The notes below the pieces were generated by a model, which made no database searches, was not told the origin of the DNA, and worked only from the letters and a program-made list of their open reading frames with translations. This document shows, in pieces, positions 40,933 through 49,238 of a stretch of DNA of 64,000 nt. The DNA lies in assembly GCF_041360795.1 (NCBI RefSeq), contig NZ_JBFUPW010000004.1:62001-126000 (forward strand). The letters are read 5' to 3'. A program made the translations under genes and the position numbers. The DNA comes from Arthrobacter_E sp041360795. GTDB lineage: Bacteria; Actinomycetota; Actinomycetes; Actinomycetales; Micrococcaceae. How positions within the stretch are numbered: position 1 is the stretch's first letter; each line of letters opens with the position of its first letter.

Positions 40933-41588
40933 GGGCTAAGAGCAGACAGCGCCGCCAGGACCTCATCGCGGCCGCGAGCAGCGTGATCGCCGAACACGGC
41001 ATCGCCAACGCCAGCGTGCGCGCGGTCGCCGAGCGCGCCGAGGTCAGCACGGGCAGCGTCCTGTATCACTTCGAGAGCTTCGACCAGTTGGTCATGGAGG
41101 CCGTGAAGGGTGTCATCGACGAGTTCAGCGAACAACGACGCCGGCTGATCGACGGCGTCTCCGACCCGGTCGAACGGCTCCGCCTCATGATCGAGGCCGG
41201 GATCCCCGAACACATCAGCGACGAACTGCGGATCGTGTACCAAGTGGTGTCGGCCGCCCAGGACAATCCGCACTACCGGCGCAATCTGGCGCTCGTGGTG
41301 GAACGGCAGGTCGCCCTGTACGAGATCGTGCTCGAAGTCGGCACCGCCCTCGGAGCGTTCCGGCCCCGCATGGAGATCCATGCGATCGCGGAGAACCTGG
41401 TGGCGCTCGAGGACGCCTACGACCTCTACCTCATCGACCCCGACGACTGGCAGCGTGACCGCTATCTGCGGAACACCCTCCTCTTCGCCGAGCTCGCCCT
41501 GGACTGCACGCTGATCACGCCCGCACCTTCCACACAGTCCGCCCCAGCCGAACCGTCCACATCACCCACCTCCGAGGAGCAGCAGTGA
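40929..41588 (+). CDS. TetR-family regulator of the permease/peptidase operon
   Basis: A 219-residue TetR protein. HTH: LIAAASSVIAEHGIANASVRAVAERAEVSTGSVLYHF (residues 10-46). The C-terminal ligand domain ends in a Ser/Thr/Pro-rich tail. The start overlaps the permease stop (ATGA), and its stop overlaps the peptidase start (GTGA). Position inside the operon and the inverted operators upstream suggest autorepression. Confidence 0.9.
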   Translation: MRAKSRQRRQDLIAAASSVIAEHGIANASVRAVAERAEVSTGSVLYHFESFDQLVMEAVKGVIDEFSEQRRRLIDGVSDPVERLRLMIEAGIPEHISDELRIVYQVVSAAQDNPHYRRNLALVVERQVALYEIVLEVGTALGAFRPRMEIHAIAENLVALEDAYDLYLIDPDDWQRDRYLRNTLLFAELALDCTLITPAPSTQSAPAEPSTSPTSEEQQ

Positions 41589-42757
41589 CCGCACCCCTTT
41601 CCGATCCGAGCACGAGCCGTCCGTCCGGGACCGCTCCGCTCGGCGCCGCTCCGCGGGCCCGGGATCTCGGCATCCCGTTCGACGGCGAGCGCGGACCGTG
41701 GAACGCGATCACCGATGTGCCAGGCCTGGAGGTCGGCTACGTGACGCTGATCGAGGACGGGCCCGTGGTGGTCCGCACCGGCGTCACCGCGATCCTGCCG
41801 CGCGGCAAGGCGGCCGCCGGGAAGCCCTGCGCGGCCGGACTCGCCGTCCTGAACGGCAACGGCGAGCTGACCGGGAGCACCTGGATCGAAGAATCCGGAC
41901 AGTTCCAGACGCCCATCGCGCTGACCAATTCGCACGCGGTGGGGGCGGTGCACCGTGGTGTCGACCAGTGGATGGCTGAGCACCACCCCGCGGTCGCGGC
42001 ACAGTGGATGCTGCCCGTGGTCGGCGAGACCTGGGACGGCTATCTGAACTCGATCAACGCGGACACCGTGCTCCCCGAGCACGCCGCGGCCGCCCTCGAC
42101 GCCGCCCGCACCGGGCCGCTCGCCGAAGGCAATGTGGGCGGCGGGACCGGCATGAACTGCTACGGCTTCAAGGGCGGGACGGGCACGGCCTCCCGGGTGG
42201 TCCGTTCGGGCGACGACTCCTGGACCGTGGGCGTCCTCCTGCAGGCCAACTTCGGCTCCCGGAAGGAACTGCGCGTGGCCGGGCGGAGGCTCGGGCGGGA
42301 CTCCCAGGCCCCCGACCCCATGACCACCACCGACTGGTTCGAACGCGACACCGCCTCCCCCGCCCACGCGGTGGCAGGGGCCGGGAGCGTGATCGTGGTC
42401 GTGGCCACGGACGCGCCGATGCTTCCGGACCAGTGCCGGGCGCTCGCCCGCCGGGTGAGCCTGGGCCTGGCGCGCACGGGCACCACGGGGAGCCATTTCT
42501 CGGGTGACATCTTCCTCGCCTTCTCCACGGCCAACGAGGGCGGCCTCGGCTCCCGCATGGGCGCGGGCGGTGTGGTGGTCGAACAGCTCTCCCATGTGGC
42601 CTGGGGCAGCATGGACCCCTTCTACGAGGCCGTGGTCGAGGCCACCGAAGAGGCGGTCCTCAACGCCCTCGTCGCGGCGCGGGACATGGTCGGCCGCGAG
42701 GGCCACAGGAGCCATGCGCTCCCCCACGAGGAGGTCCGCGCGGCGTTCGCGTCGTGA
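41585..42757 (+). CDS. P1-family peptidase (DmpA / L-aminopeptidase-D-esterase type, S58)
   Basis: A 390-residue Ntn-hydrolase-like enzyme. WNAITDVPGLEVGY is the family opening, ALTNSHAVGAV and GNVGGGTGMNCYGFKGG form the active-site region, and GTGTASRV is near where DmpA cleaves itself to expose the nucleophilic serine. It removes N-terminal residues from peptides or D-amino-acid amides. Translational coupling with the permease/TetR genes suggests uptake followed by hydrolysis of a peptide or amide. Confidence 0.9.
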   Translation: MTAPLSDPSTSRPSGTAPLGAAPRARDLGIPFDGERGPWNAITDVPGLEVGYVTLIEDGPVVVRTGVTAILPRGKAAAGKPCAAGLAVLNGNGELTGSTWIEESGQFQTPIALTNSHAVGAVHRGVDQWMAEHHPAVAAQWMLPVVGETWDGYLNSINADTVLPEHAAAALDAARTGPLAEGNVGGGTGMNCYGFKGGTGTASRVVRSGDDSWTVGVLLQANFGSRKELRVAGRRLGRDSQAPDPMTTTDWFERDTASPAHAVAGAGSVIVVVATDAPMLPDQCRALARRVSLGLARTGTTGSHFSGDIFLAFSTANEGGLGSRMGAGGVVVEQLSHVAWGSMDPFYEAVVEATEEAVLNALVAARDMVGREGHRSHALPHEEVRAAFAS

Positions 42758-42780
42758 CCTGACTGCCCAGGGCTCCCTGA

Positions 42781-42831
42781 ACGACGACGGCGGTGGGCCG
42801 GGCGCGCTGCCCGGCCCACCGCCGTCGTCGT
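42781..42831. terminator. Bidirectional terminator, 22-bp perfect hairpin
   Basis: Arms 42781-42802 and 42810-42831 are exact reverse complements (ACGACGACGGCGGTGGGCCG... ) with a seven-base loop, between the convergent peptidase and permease genes. Confidence 0.85.
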
Positions 42832-42858
42832 GCTGCGGGAGCCGTGCCCGCCGCCGCC

Positions 42859-44226
42859 CTACTCGAACGTGAGCTTCGGGGGCGCTTGCCGGAATCCCTT
42901 CGTGCGAACGGCCAGGAAGATCACGCCCACCACCATCCAGCACACGCCCACCGTGAAGGACGTCGGCGCGAGGGAGGTCCAGAGCCAGATGGTCAGGGCG
43001 AAGCCGATGAGCGGCAGGACCAGGTGAATCAGCAGATCCCTCGGGGTGCGGCCCTTGCGGTCCCAGAAGAAGTACTTCACCACGGACAGGTTGACCATCG
43101 AGAAGGCGAACAGCGCGCCGAAACTGATCATCGTCGCCGCGATCTCGAGCGACAGAACCAGGGAGAGCAGCGACACCACGGACACCGAGACGGCCGCGAG
43201 CACGGGCGTCCCGAAGCGCGGGTGCAGCTTGCCGAAAGCGCGGGGCAGGAGCCCGTCGCGGCCCATGGCGTAGATGATGCGGCTGACGCTCACCTGACTG
43301 GTCATGGCCGAGCCGATGCAGCCCGCCACGAACACCGCGATGAAGATCGCGCTCAGCACAGGGCCGCCGACCTTCTCGATCAGCTCGATACCCGCGGTGT
43401 CCAGGGAGCCGAAGGCGTGCCAGTCGGGGAAGACGAGGCCGCCGGCCCAGGCGACGGCGATGAAGATGACCCCGCCCAGCACTGTGGTGATGACGATGGC
43501 GCGCGGGATGTTCCGCTGCGCGTCCCGGGCGTCCTCGGAGAGGGTGGAGACGGCGTCGAACCCGAGGAAGGACAGGGCCAGCACGGCTGCGCCGGCGAAG
43601 ATCGGGCCCACCCCGCCGGAACCGGTCTCGAACGGGGCGAGCACCGAGGGCGCGGGATTGCCGGAGAGGTACGAGACGGCCAGGGCGATGAACACCACGA
43701 TGATCGCCACGGCCATCGCCACGATCACGCCGCTGAACTTGCCCACGAACTTCACGCCCAGCGCGATGAACGCCAGCACGGCGACCACGCTCACCAGCGA
43801 GAACACCCAGCCCGGCACGGCCGGGAAGGCCGAGTTCAGGTAGAGGCCCACCAGCAGGAAGTTGATCATCGGCAGGAACAGGTAGTCCAGCATGAGGGTC
43901 CAGCCGGTCACGAAGCCGAGATGGCCGCCGAACGTCTGGGTCGTGTAGGAGTAGGCGCTGCCGGCGGCCGGGATGACCCCGGAGATGCGGGCGTAGCTGA
44001 GGGCCGTGAAGAACATGGTCGCCAGGGCGACCACATAGGCGGCGGCCAGGTGGCCGTCGGTGATCTGGGTGACGGTGCCGAAGGTCGTGAACACGGTCAC
44101 GGGGGCCATGTAGCTCAGGCCGAACATGACCAAAGCGGCCAGGCCGAGGACGCGGCGGAGCTGTCGGGGTCGGTCGCCGGGAACCAGGCCGGCCTGAGCC
44201 GGGGGTTCGAGAGGGGTGGATGCCAT
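42859..44226 (-). CDS. APC-superfamily amino-acid permease (second)
   Basis: A 455-residue, twelve-helix permease. Helix 1 is VLGLAALVMFGLSYMAPVTV, and FLGFDAVSTLSEDARDAQRNIPRA is the conserved loop after helix 6, resembling putrescine importer (PuuP)/YfnA-type carriers. It is 50 bases downstream of the amidohydrolase gene on the same strand. The pair looks like import plus hydrolysis of an amine or amide. The ATG at 44226 (MASTPLEPPAQ) is chosen; no strong ribosome site is seen. Confidence 0.9.
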   Translation of the reverse strand: MASTPLEPPAQAGLVPGDRPRQLRRVLGLAALVMFGLSYMAPVTVFTTFGTVTQITDGHLAAAYVVALATMFFTALSYARISGVIPAAGSAYSYTTQTFGGHLGFVTGWTLMLDYLFLPMINFLLVGLYLNSAFPAVPGWVFSLVSVVAVLAFIALGVKFVGKFSGVIVAMAVAIIVVFIALAVSYLSGNPAPSVLAPFETGSGGVGPIFAGAAVLALSFLGFDAVSTLSEDARDAQRNIPRAIVITTVLGGVIFIAVAWAGGLVFPDWHAFGSLDTAGIELIEKVGGPVLSAIFIAVFVAGCIGSAMTSQVSVSRIIYAMGRDGLLPRAFGKLHPRFGTPVLAAVSVSVVSLLSLVLSLEIAATMISFGALFAFSMVNLSVVKYFFWDRKGRTPRDLLIHLVLPLIGFALTIWLWTSLAPTSFTVGVCWMVVGVIFLAVRTKGFRQAPPKLTFE

Positions 44227-44276
44227 GGGGAGGTCTTTCTGTCGGGGAGGCACGCGGGGTCTGCTCGGTGTGCGGC

Positions 44277-45947
44277 TCAGCTTGCGGCGGGGAGCAGCGC
44301 GGTGTGGGTGCGGCGTCCGGCCAGCCAGGTGCCTTTCACCTGGATGTCCTGGATCTCTTCCTGGGCCACGTCCCGGGGGTCGTGGGAGAGCAGCACCAGG
44401 TCGGCGCTCAGGCCGGGGCGCAGCGAGCCCCAGCGGTCTTCGGCGAACGCCTGGTGGGCGACGCCCGAGGTGTACGCGGCGAGGGCGGCGTCGACGTCGA
44501 CGCGTTCGGTGGGCAGCCAGCCGCCCGCGGGCAGGTGGTCGGGGGTCTGGCGGGTGACCGCCGTCGCGAGTCCGGGCACCGGCTCGTGGCAGGTGACGGG
44601 CCAGTCGCTGCCGAAGGACACCGCGACGCCCCGTTCCACGAGGCTGCCGATGGGGTACTGGCGTTCGGAGCGCGGGCTGCCGAGACGCGGGATGGTGAGG
44701 AGGTTCATGACGTCGTCCTCGCGGGCCCAGAGCGGCTCGAAGTTGGCCACGACCCCCAGCTCCGCGAAGCGCGGGACGTCCTCGGGGTCGACGACCTGCA
44801 GATGCGCCAGCACGGGACGGCGGTCGCGGGGGCCGTTGCGCCGCGCCGTCTCTTCGATGCCGTCCAGCGCCATCCGGATGGCGCCGTCACCGATCGCGTG
44901 GATGTGGGCCTGGAAGCCGAGACGGTCGACGGCGGCGAGCGCGTCGTTCAGCTCGTCCTGGCTCCAGTTGGGCAGACCCTTGTCCTCCGGGGCGTCCGCG
45001 TACGGGCTCAGCATGCAGGCGGTGTGGCTTTCGATGATGCCGTCGGCGAAGAACTTGATGGTCTGGGCGGTCAGCAGATCGGACCCGACCGCCTGGACGG
45101 CCTCGCGCGCCGCGACGAAGGCGTCCAGGTTCTCCCGCCAGCGGCCGGGCTCGGCCAGGAATGCGAGGTTGAGACGGGTGTTGAGCCGGCCCTGCCGCGC
45201 GGCCTCGAGGTACACGTCCAGGTGCTCCAGGGCGGCCCAGGCGTCCTGCACCCAGGTGATCCCGGAGGCGGCGAGCGTCCACGTGGCGCTTTCCAGGGCG
45301 GAGACGCGCCGGCTCAGCGAGTATCCCGGGGCGACCCGTTCCACGAGTTCCAGCGCGCCGTACTCCTGAAGGGTCCCGAGGGGACTGCCGTCCTCGCGAC
45401 GGACGATCCGGCCGCGGTCCGGATCCGGGGTCCCGGCATCGATCCCGGCCGCACGGAGCGCTGCCGAGTTGACCCACAGCGTGTGGTAATCCCAGGCCTT
45501 GAGCACCACGGGACGGTCCGGCACCGCCTCGTCGAGCCAGGCGGCGTCGAAGAGGCCGCCCGGGGCGAGCGTGGCGTCGTAGCTCGCGCCGATGATCCAG
45601 TCCTGGTCCGGGTTCTCCTCCGCGTACGCGGCGACGGCGGCCACGATCTCCTCGACGGACCCGCACGAACGGATCTGGGGCCCGAGGTCCTCCATCCCGC
45701 CGAAGAGCGGATGCGCGTGGCCGTCCGCGAAGGCGGGACCCAGGAAGGCGCCGTCCAGGTCCACGACGTGGTCCGCCTGGTCGAGCAGCGCTTCGGCGTC
45801 CGCGCCGACGGCTTCGATGACGCCGTCGCGGACGGCGAGGGCGGTGGCGCTGCCGGGGGCGGCTTCGCCCCGGCCGGGCGCGTCAGCCTGGCCGGGGATG
45901 CGGGGATCGGCCGCGACCACGCCGCCGTGGAAGACTGTCAGAACCAT
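44277..45947 (-). CDS. YtcJ-type amidohydrolase
   Basis: A 556-residue amidohydrolase-3 protein. GPAFADGHAHPLFGG supplies the HxH metal ligands, KFFADGIIESHTACML the lysine region, QAHIHAIGDGAIRMAL and VLAHLQVVDPED further histidines, and VSFGSDWPVT the catalytic aspartate. Members hydrolyse N-acyl or formyl groups of amines; the substrate is not predictable. It is divergent from a TetR gene across two perfect palindromes, which strongly suggests direct control. Confidence 0.9.
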   Translation of the reverse strand: MVLTVFHGGVVAADPRIPGQADAPGRGEAAPGSATALAVRDGVIEAVGADAEALLDQADHVVDLDGAFLGPAFADGHAHPLFGGMEDLGPQIRSCGSVEEIVAAVAAYAEENPDQDWIIGASYDATLAPGGLFDAAWLDEAVPDRPVVLKAWDYHTLWVNSAALRAAGIDAGTPDPDRGRIVRREDGSPLGTLQEYGALELVERVAPGYSLSRRVSALESATWTLAASGITWVQDAWAALEHLDVYLEAARQGRLNTRLNLAFLAEPGRWRENLDAFVAAREAVQAVGSDLLTAQTIKFFADGIIESHTACMLSPYADAPEDKGLPNWSQDELNDALAAVDRLGFQAHIHAIGDGAIRMALDGIEETARRNGPRDRRPVLAHLQVVDPEDVPRFAELGVVANFEPLWAREDDVMNLLTIPRLGSPRSERQYPIGSLVERGVAVSFGSDWPVTCHEPVPGLATAVTRQTPDHLPAGGWLPTERVDVDAALAAYTSGVAHQAFAEDRWGSLRPGLSADLVLLSHDPRDVAQEEIQDIQVKGTWLAGRRTHTALLPAAS

Positions 45948-45959
45948 TCGAACTCCAAA

Positions 45960-46003
45960 TATTTAATGGGATTAAATAATTGGGGATCACAGTAGTCTGT
46001 GAT
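45960..46003. promoter_or_regulatory. Two perfect operator palindromes between amidohydrolase and TetR genes
   Basis: TATTTAAT-GGG-ATTAAATA (45960-45978) and ATCACAG-TAGT-CTGTGAT (45986-46003) are both perfect dyads in an AT-rich 83-base divergent region. They differ in sequence, so one may bind the TetR protein and the other a second regulator. Confidence 0.8.
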
Positions 46004-46030
46004 GTACGCAACACGCAAGAGGGGACAGTC

Positions 46031-46744
46031 ATGATGTCAACCGCGCCACGACGGGCGGGACGGCCGAAAAGAAGCGTGCTGGACCGAGACCTGATCGTCC
46101 GGACGGCCTTTGACGTGCTTCGACGCACCGGCCCCGAGGACTTCACCATGGCCGCGCTGGCCGGCGAGCTCGGCGTGAAGACCCCGGCGCTGTATCACCA
46201 TGTGGGCAACAAGACCGAGGTCCTGAGCTCCATGCGCGAACTGATCACGTCCGGGATCGACCACTCCGGCTTCGGGACCCTCCCCTGGCTCGACGCCACG
46301 CGTCTCTGGGCCCGCTCCTACCGCACCGCCTTCGCCGCCCACCCGCACGCGATCGCCCTCCTGGCCACCACGCCCGTCACCGGCGCCAACCCCACGCTGA
46401 GCATGTACGAGGCCGTCACCCAGGGCTTCCTCGACGAAGGCTGGCCCGAGGAACTCGTGGTCAGCGCCATCGTGTCTCTGGAGAGCTTCATCCTCGGCTC
46501 GGCCCTGGACGCCGTGGCGCCCGCCGACATCTTCGACACCGGGGACTTCGCCGAGCAGGTGCCCGTCTTCACACAAGCCCTCGCCGTCCGGGAGCGTTTC
46601 CTCGGCCGGGAGGACGACGTGTCCTACGCGACCGCCGTGGCGGACCAGGCCTTCGACCTGGGCCTGGAGGCGTTCCTGGCCGGCCTCTCCACCTCGCTCG
46701 AACAGCTCCGCAACGGTCCCGGAGAGGCACCGGCGGCCCGATAG
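46031..46744 (+). CDS. TetR-family regulator (divergent from amidohydrolase)
   Basis: A 237-residue TetR protein. HTH: RTAFDVLRRTGPEDFTMAALAGELGVKTPALYHHVGNK (about residues 24-62), with the ALYHHVGNK form typical of the TetR_C / AcrR class. Two consecutive ATG codons at 46031 and 46034 are possible starts. It is placed to control itself and the amidohydrolase/permease genes. Confidence 0.9.
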   Translation: MMSTAPRRAGRPKRSVLDRDLIVRTAFDVLRRTGPEDFTMAALAGELGVKTPALYHHVGNKTEVLSSMRELITSGIDHSGFGTLPWLDATRLWARSYRTAFAAHPHAIALLATTPVTGANPTLSMYEAVTQGFLDEGWPEELVVSAIVSLESFILGSALDAVAPADIFDTGDFAEQVPVFTQALAVRERFLGREDDVSYATAVADQAFDLGLEAFLAGLSTSLEQLRNGPGEAPAAR

Positions 46745-46851
46745 AATGGCCCGGATGGCACTCGCCATCCACCCCGATCTTCGCGTCCCCGAGCCTTGCC
46801 CGGTGAAGCGAGACGTGCCCAGCGTGAACCATGCCCAGTGAAGGAGGAGCC

Positions 46852-47544
46852 GTGCCCTCATCGCACCGTCTCCTCCGGCGTCCCGCCCGCGGTTCCGCAC
46901 CGACCGCCGCGGCACCGACTCGGCACCCGGCGCCGTTCCACCTGCTGCGGACTGGACTCCTGAGCACCGGCATCCTCACGCTCGCGGCAGGGGCCCATAC
47001 CCTGGCCGGTGGTGCCCTTCCCGCGCCGGCGATCCTCGCCGCACTGCTCGCGCTGACCCTTCTGGCCTCGGTCCTGGCGACCAAGATCCGCCTCGGACTC
47101 CCGGCGATGACCGCCGCGCTCGGCGCCGGCCAGGTGCTGCTCCACGAGGCGTTCACTGCACTGGCCGACACGGGCGCGCCCCACGCCGCCCTGCCGGCCG
47201 CTCATCAGCACGACGACGGCGCCGCCTTGGCCGGCGCGCTGCAGCACCTCTCCCCGGCTCTCGGACACTCCGCGGGGCACGGCTCCCTGACGCACGACCC
47301 GAGGATGCTCCTGGCCCATGTCGTGGCCACCCTGCTGACGGCACTCCTGCTGGCCCGGGGAGAGGCCGCCCTCTGGGCCTTGGCCGCGTGGCTGCGCCCT
47401 CTCTTCCGGGCCACGAAGACCCCGGTCCTCCCGGTCGCCGGGCGGGCACTCCGGGCTCCGTTCGCACCCGAGCCGCCGCGGCTTCCGTGGCGCACCCTCC
47501 GCCGTGACAGGCTCCGCGGGCCGCCGCGCGTCGTCGTCCTCTGA
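46852..47544 (+). CDS. His-rich membrane protein of the copper cluster (paralogue 2)
   Basis: A 230-residue protein with about five helices, homologous to the protein at 38444. A GTG at 46852 is chosen because AAGGAGG lies five bases before it; an ATG seven codons upstream has no such site. The outer loop contains AAHQHDDGAALAGALQHLSP and HSAGHGSLTH, rich in His but poor in Met compared with paralogue 1. The C-terminus is cytosolic and basic, ending RGPPRVVVL. It precedes the YcnI gene by 83 bases on the same strand. Confidence 0.75.
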   Translation: MPSSHRLLRRPARGSAPTAAAPTRHPAPFHLLRTGLLSTGILTLAAGAHTLAGGALPAPAILAALLALTLLASVLATKIRLGLPAMTAALGAGQVLLHEAFTALADTGAPHAALPAAHQHDDGAALAGALQHLSPALGHSAGHGSLTHDPRMLLAHVVATLLTALLLARGEAALWALAAWLRPLFRATKTPVLPVAGRALRAPFAPEPPRLPWRTLRRDRLRGPPRVVVL

Positions 47545-47627
47545 CGACCGCCAGCATGCCCTTGCCGGTATATACGCCGGAGAACACATTTTTTGGCGCG
47601 CCCTTGAGCGCGCCGCGAAAGGCCACC

Positions 47628-48341
47628 ATGTCACGCATCCTGAAGTCCACCCTGTCCGCAGCCGGGGCCGCCGCCCTCCTCCTGGGAAGCGCCGCGGCCG
47701 CGAGCGCCCACGTCGGCGTCACTCCGGACAAGACCGGAGCCGGCTCCTATGCCCTCCTGACCTTCGGCATCCCCCACGGCTGCGACGCACAGCCCACCAC
47801 GAAGGTCACGATCAACCTTCCGAAGGAACTCGACGACGCCACCCCCACGGTGAACCCGAATTGGACCATCCAGAAGGTCACCGAGAAGCTTCCCGAGCCC
47901 AAGAAGCTCGAGACCGGCAACTCGATCACCACCCGCACCAAGGCGATCGTCTACACGGCCAAGACCCCGCTCGATCCGCACCAGCGCGACGCCCTGGTCC
48001 TGTCCGTGAAGGTCCCGAGCACCCCGGACGCCACGCTCTACTTCCCCACCCTCCAGGAGTGCAGCACGGGCTCGACCAACTGGAACCAGATCCCGGCCGC
48101 CGGCCAGGACGAGGACTCCCTCAAGTCCCCCGCCCCGTCCTTCAAGGTCACGGCCGCCTCCGCGGGTGGTGAGCACGGCGGTCACGGCGCCGCGACCCCC
48201 GAGGCCGCCGCCCCGGCCTCCTCCACGAGCGATGACGGCGCCTCCGCCGCCCGCTCCTGGGTGGGCCTGGGAGCCGGCGTCGCGGGCCTCGTGCTGGGTG
48301 GGGTGGCGCTCGTCCGCACCCGCCGCAACACCGCACAGTAG
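47628..48341 (+). CDS. YcnI-family copper-binding protein (DUF1775)
   Basis: A 237-residue exported protein. Signal peptide residues 1-23; the mature N-terminus begins HVGVTPDKTGAGSYA, where the terminal His is the Cu(II) ligand of YcnI. FGIPHGCDAQPTTKV is the central conserved motif, and a C-terminal membrane helix (WVGLGAGVAGLVLGGVALV) follows a GGEHGGHG stretch. YcnI proteins are usually beside CopC/PCuAC genes; here those are 9 kb away on the other strand. Confidence 0.92.
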   Translation: MSRILKSTLSAAGAAALLLGSAAAASAHVGVTPDKTGAGSYALLTFGIPHGCDAQPTTKVTINLPKELDDATPTVNPNWTIQKVTEKLPEPKKLETGNSITTRTKAIVYTAKTPLDPHQRDALVLSVKVPSTPDATLYFPTLQECSTGSTNWNQIPAAGQDEDSLKSPAPSFKVTAASAGGEHGGHGAATPEAAAPASSTSDDGASAARSWVGLGAGVAGLVLGGVALVRTRRNTAQ

Positions 48342-48363
48342 ACGCCGCCGGAACGGTTCCTGA

Positions 48364-48430
48364 GGCCACGACGGCCCGGGCGCCGGTCCACCGCATCAGC
48401 CGGTGGACCCGCCCCGGGTCGGTCGTGGCC
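48364..48430 (+). terminator. Compound hairpin after ycnI
   Basis: GGCCACGAC/GTCGTGGCC, CCCGGG/CCCGGG and GGTCCACCG/CGGTGGACC are nested pairs forming one long interrupted stem. Confidence 0.7.
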
Positions 48431-48475
48431 TATTTGTTTCCCCAGCTCAGGCGTCACAGGACTAGGGTGGGTTCC

Positions 48476-49135
48476 ATGAGCACTCCGAGGAAGTTCCTGA
48501 CGTCACGAACCCTCCCTCTCGGGGCCGCAGCGACGGTCCTCGTGCTGGGATTGGCCGCCTGCGGCACCCCGGGAAGCGGCAGCAGCCCCTCCCCGAGCAG
48601 TGACTCGCCGTCGCCCACCGCGACGACACCTGAACCGAGCGCCACCACGCCGTCCAGCTCTCCATCGGCCACGGCCACTCCTCCGCCCACGACCACCACC
48701 CCGCCCGTCGCGGCGCCCAAGCCCTGCGCGGCCGATTCGCTCGCCGCGTCCCTGAACACGGCAGGCGGTGGGGCGGCGGGCAGTGTCTACGGCATCCTGA
48801 CACTGAAGAACACCGGCGGCGTGACGTGCACGGTGACGGGGTTCCCCAAGGTCGAGCTGGTGCCCGGAACGGCCGCTCCCGCCATCGGCGCTCCGGCCGA
48901 GCAGGACGCGTCCGTGCCGGCCACCACCGTCACCCTCGCCCCCGGCCAGGCCGCGGGCGCTCAGCTGCGGTACAGCCAGGCCGGCCTGCACCCGGACTGC
49001 GTCCACGTGGCGGCACACCAGTACCGTGTCTACGCACCGGGTTCGAGCGATCCGCTGTTCGTCCCGGTCACGGTGGACGGCTGCTCGAACGCCGCGGTGA
49101 AGCTCCTCACCGTCCAGGCCCTCAAGGCCGCCTGA
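48476..49135 (+). CDS. DUF4232-domain lipoprotein
   Basis: A 219-residue lipoprotein: lipobox GLAAC with Cys at residue 29, a 60-residue Ser/Thr/Pro-rich linker, then a beta-sandwich DUF4232 domain (about 95-219; LTLKNTGGVTCTVTGFPKVE is the signature). The fold is found in many actinobacterial surface lipoproteins; its function is unknown. Two or three cysteines of the domain probably form disulfides. It is flanked by terminators, so it is monocistronic. Confidence 0.88.
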   Translation: MSTPRKFLTSRTLPLGAAATVLVLGLAACGTPGSGSSPSPSSDSPSPTATTPEPSATTPSSSPSATATPPPTTTTPPVAAPKPCAADSLAASLNTAGGGAAGSVYGILTLKNTGGVTCTVTGFPKVELVPGTAAPAIGAPAEQDASVPATTVTLAPGQAAGAQLRYSQAGLHPDCVHVAAHQYRVYAPGSSDPLFVPVTVDGCSNAAVKLLTVQALKAA

Positions 49136-49160
49136 ACCTCTCGGCCGATTCCCGCGACTT

Positions 49161-49198
49161 CGCCTCTCCGGGCCGCCGCTCAGCGGCCCGGAGAGGCG
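49161..49198 (+). terminator. Terminator after the DUF4232 lipoprotein
   Basis: Perfect 16-base arms CGCCTCTCCGGGCCGC/GCGGCCCGGAGAGGCG with a six-base loop. Confidence 0.85.
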
Positions 49199-49238
49199 GC
49201 GTGCAATTTCTGTCAGACCCCTACGGCAAGATGGTCCC

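Noticed and set aside
42793..45369. 858-codon plus-strand open frame opposite the permease and amidohydrolase
   Set aside because: Both minus-strand genes have full family motifs; the antisense frame has none.
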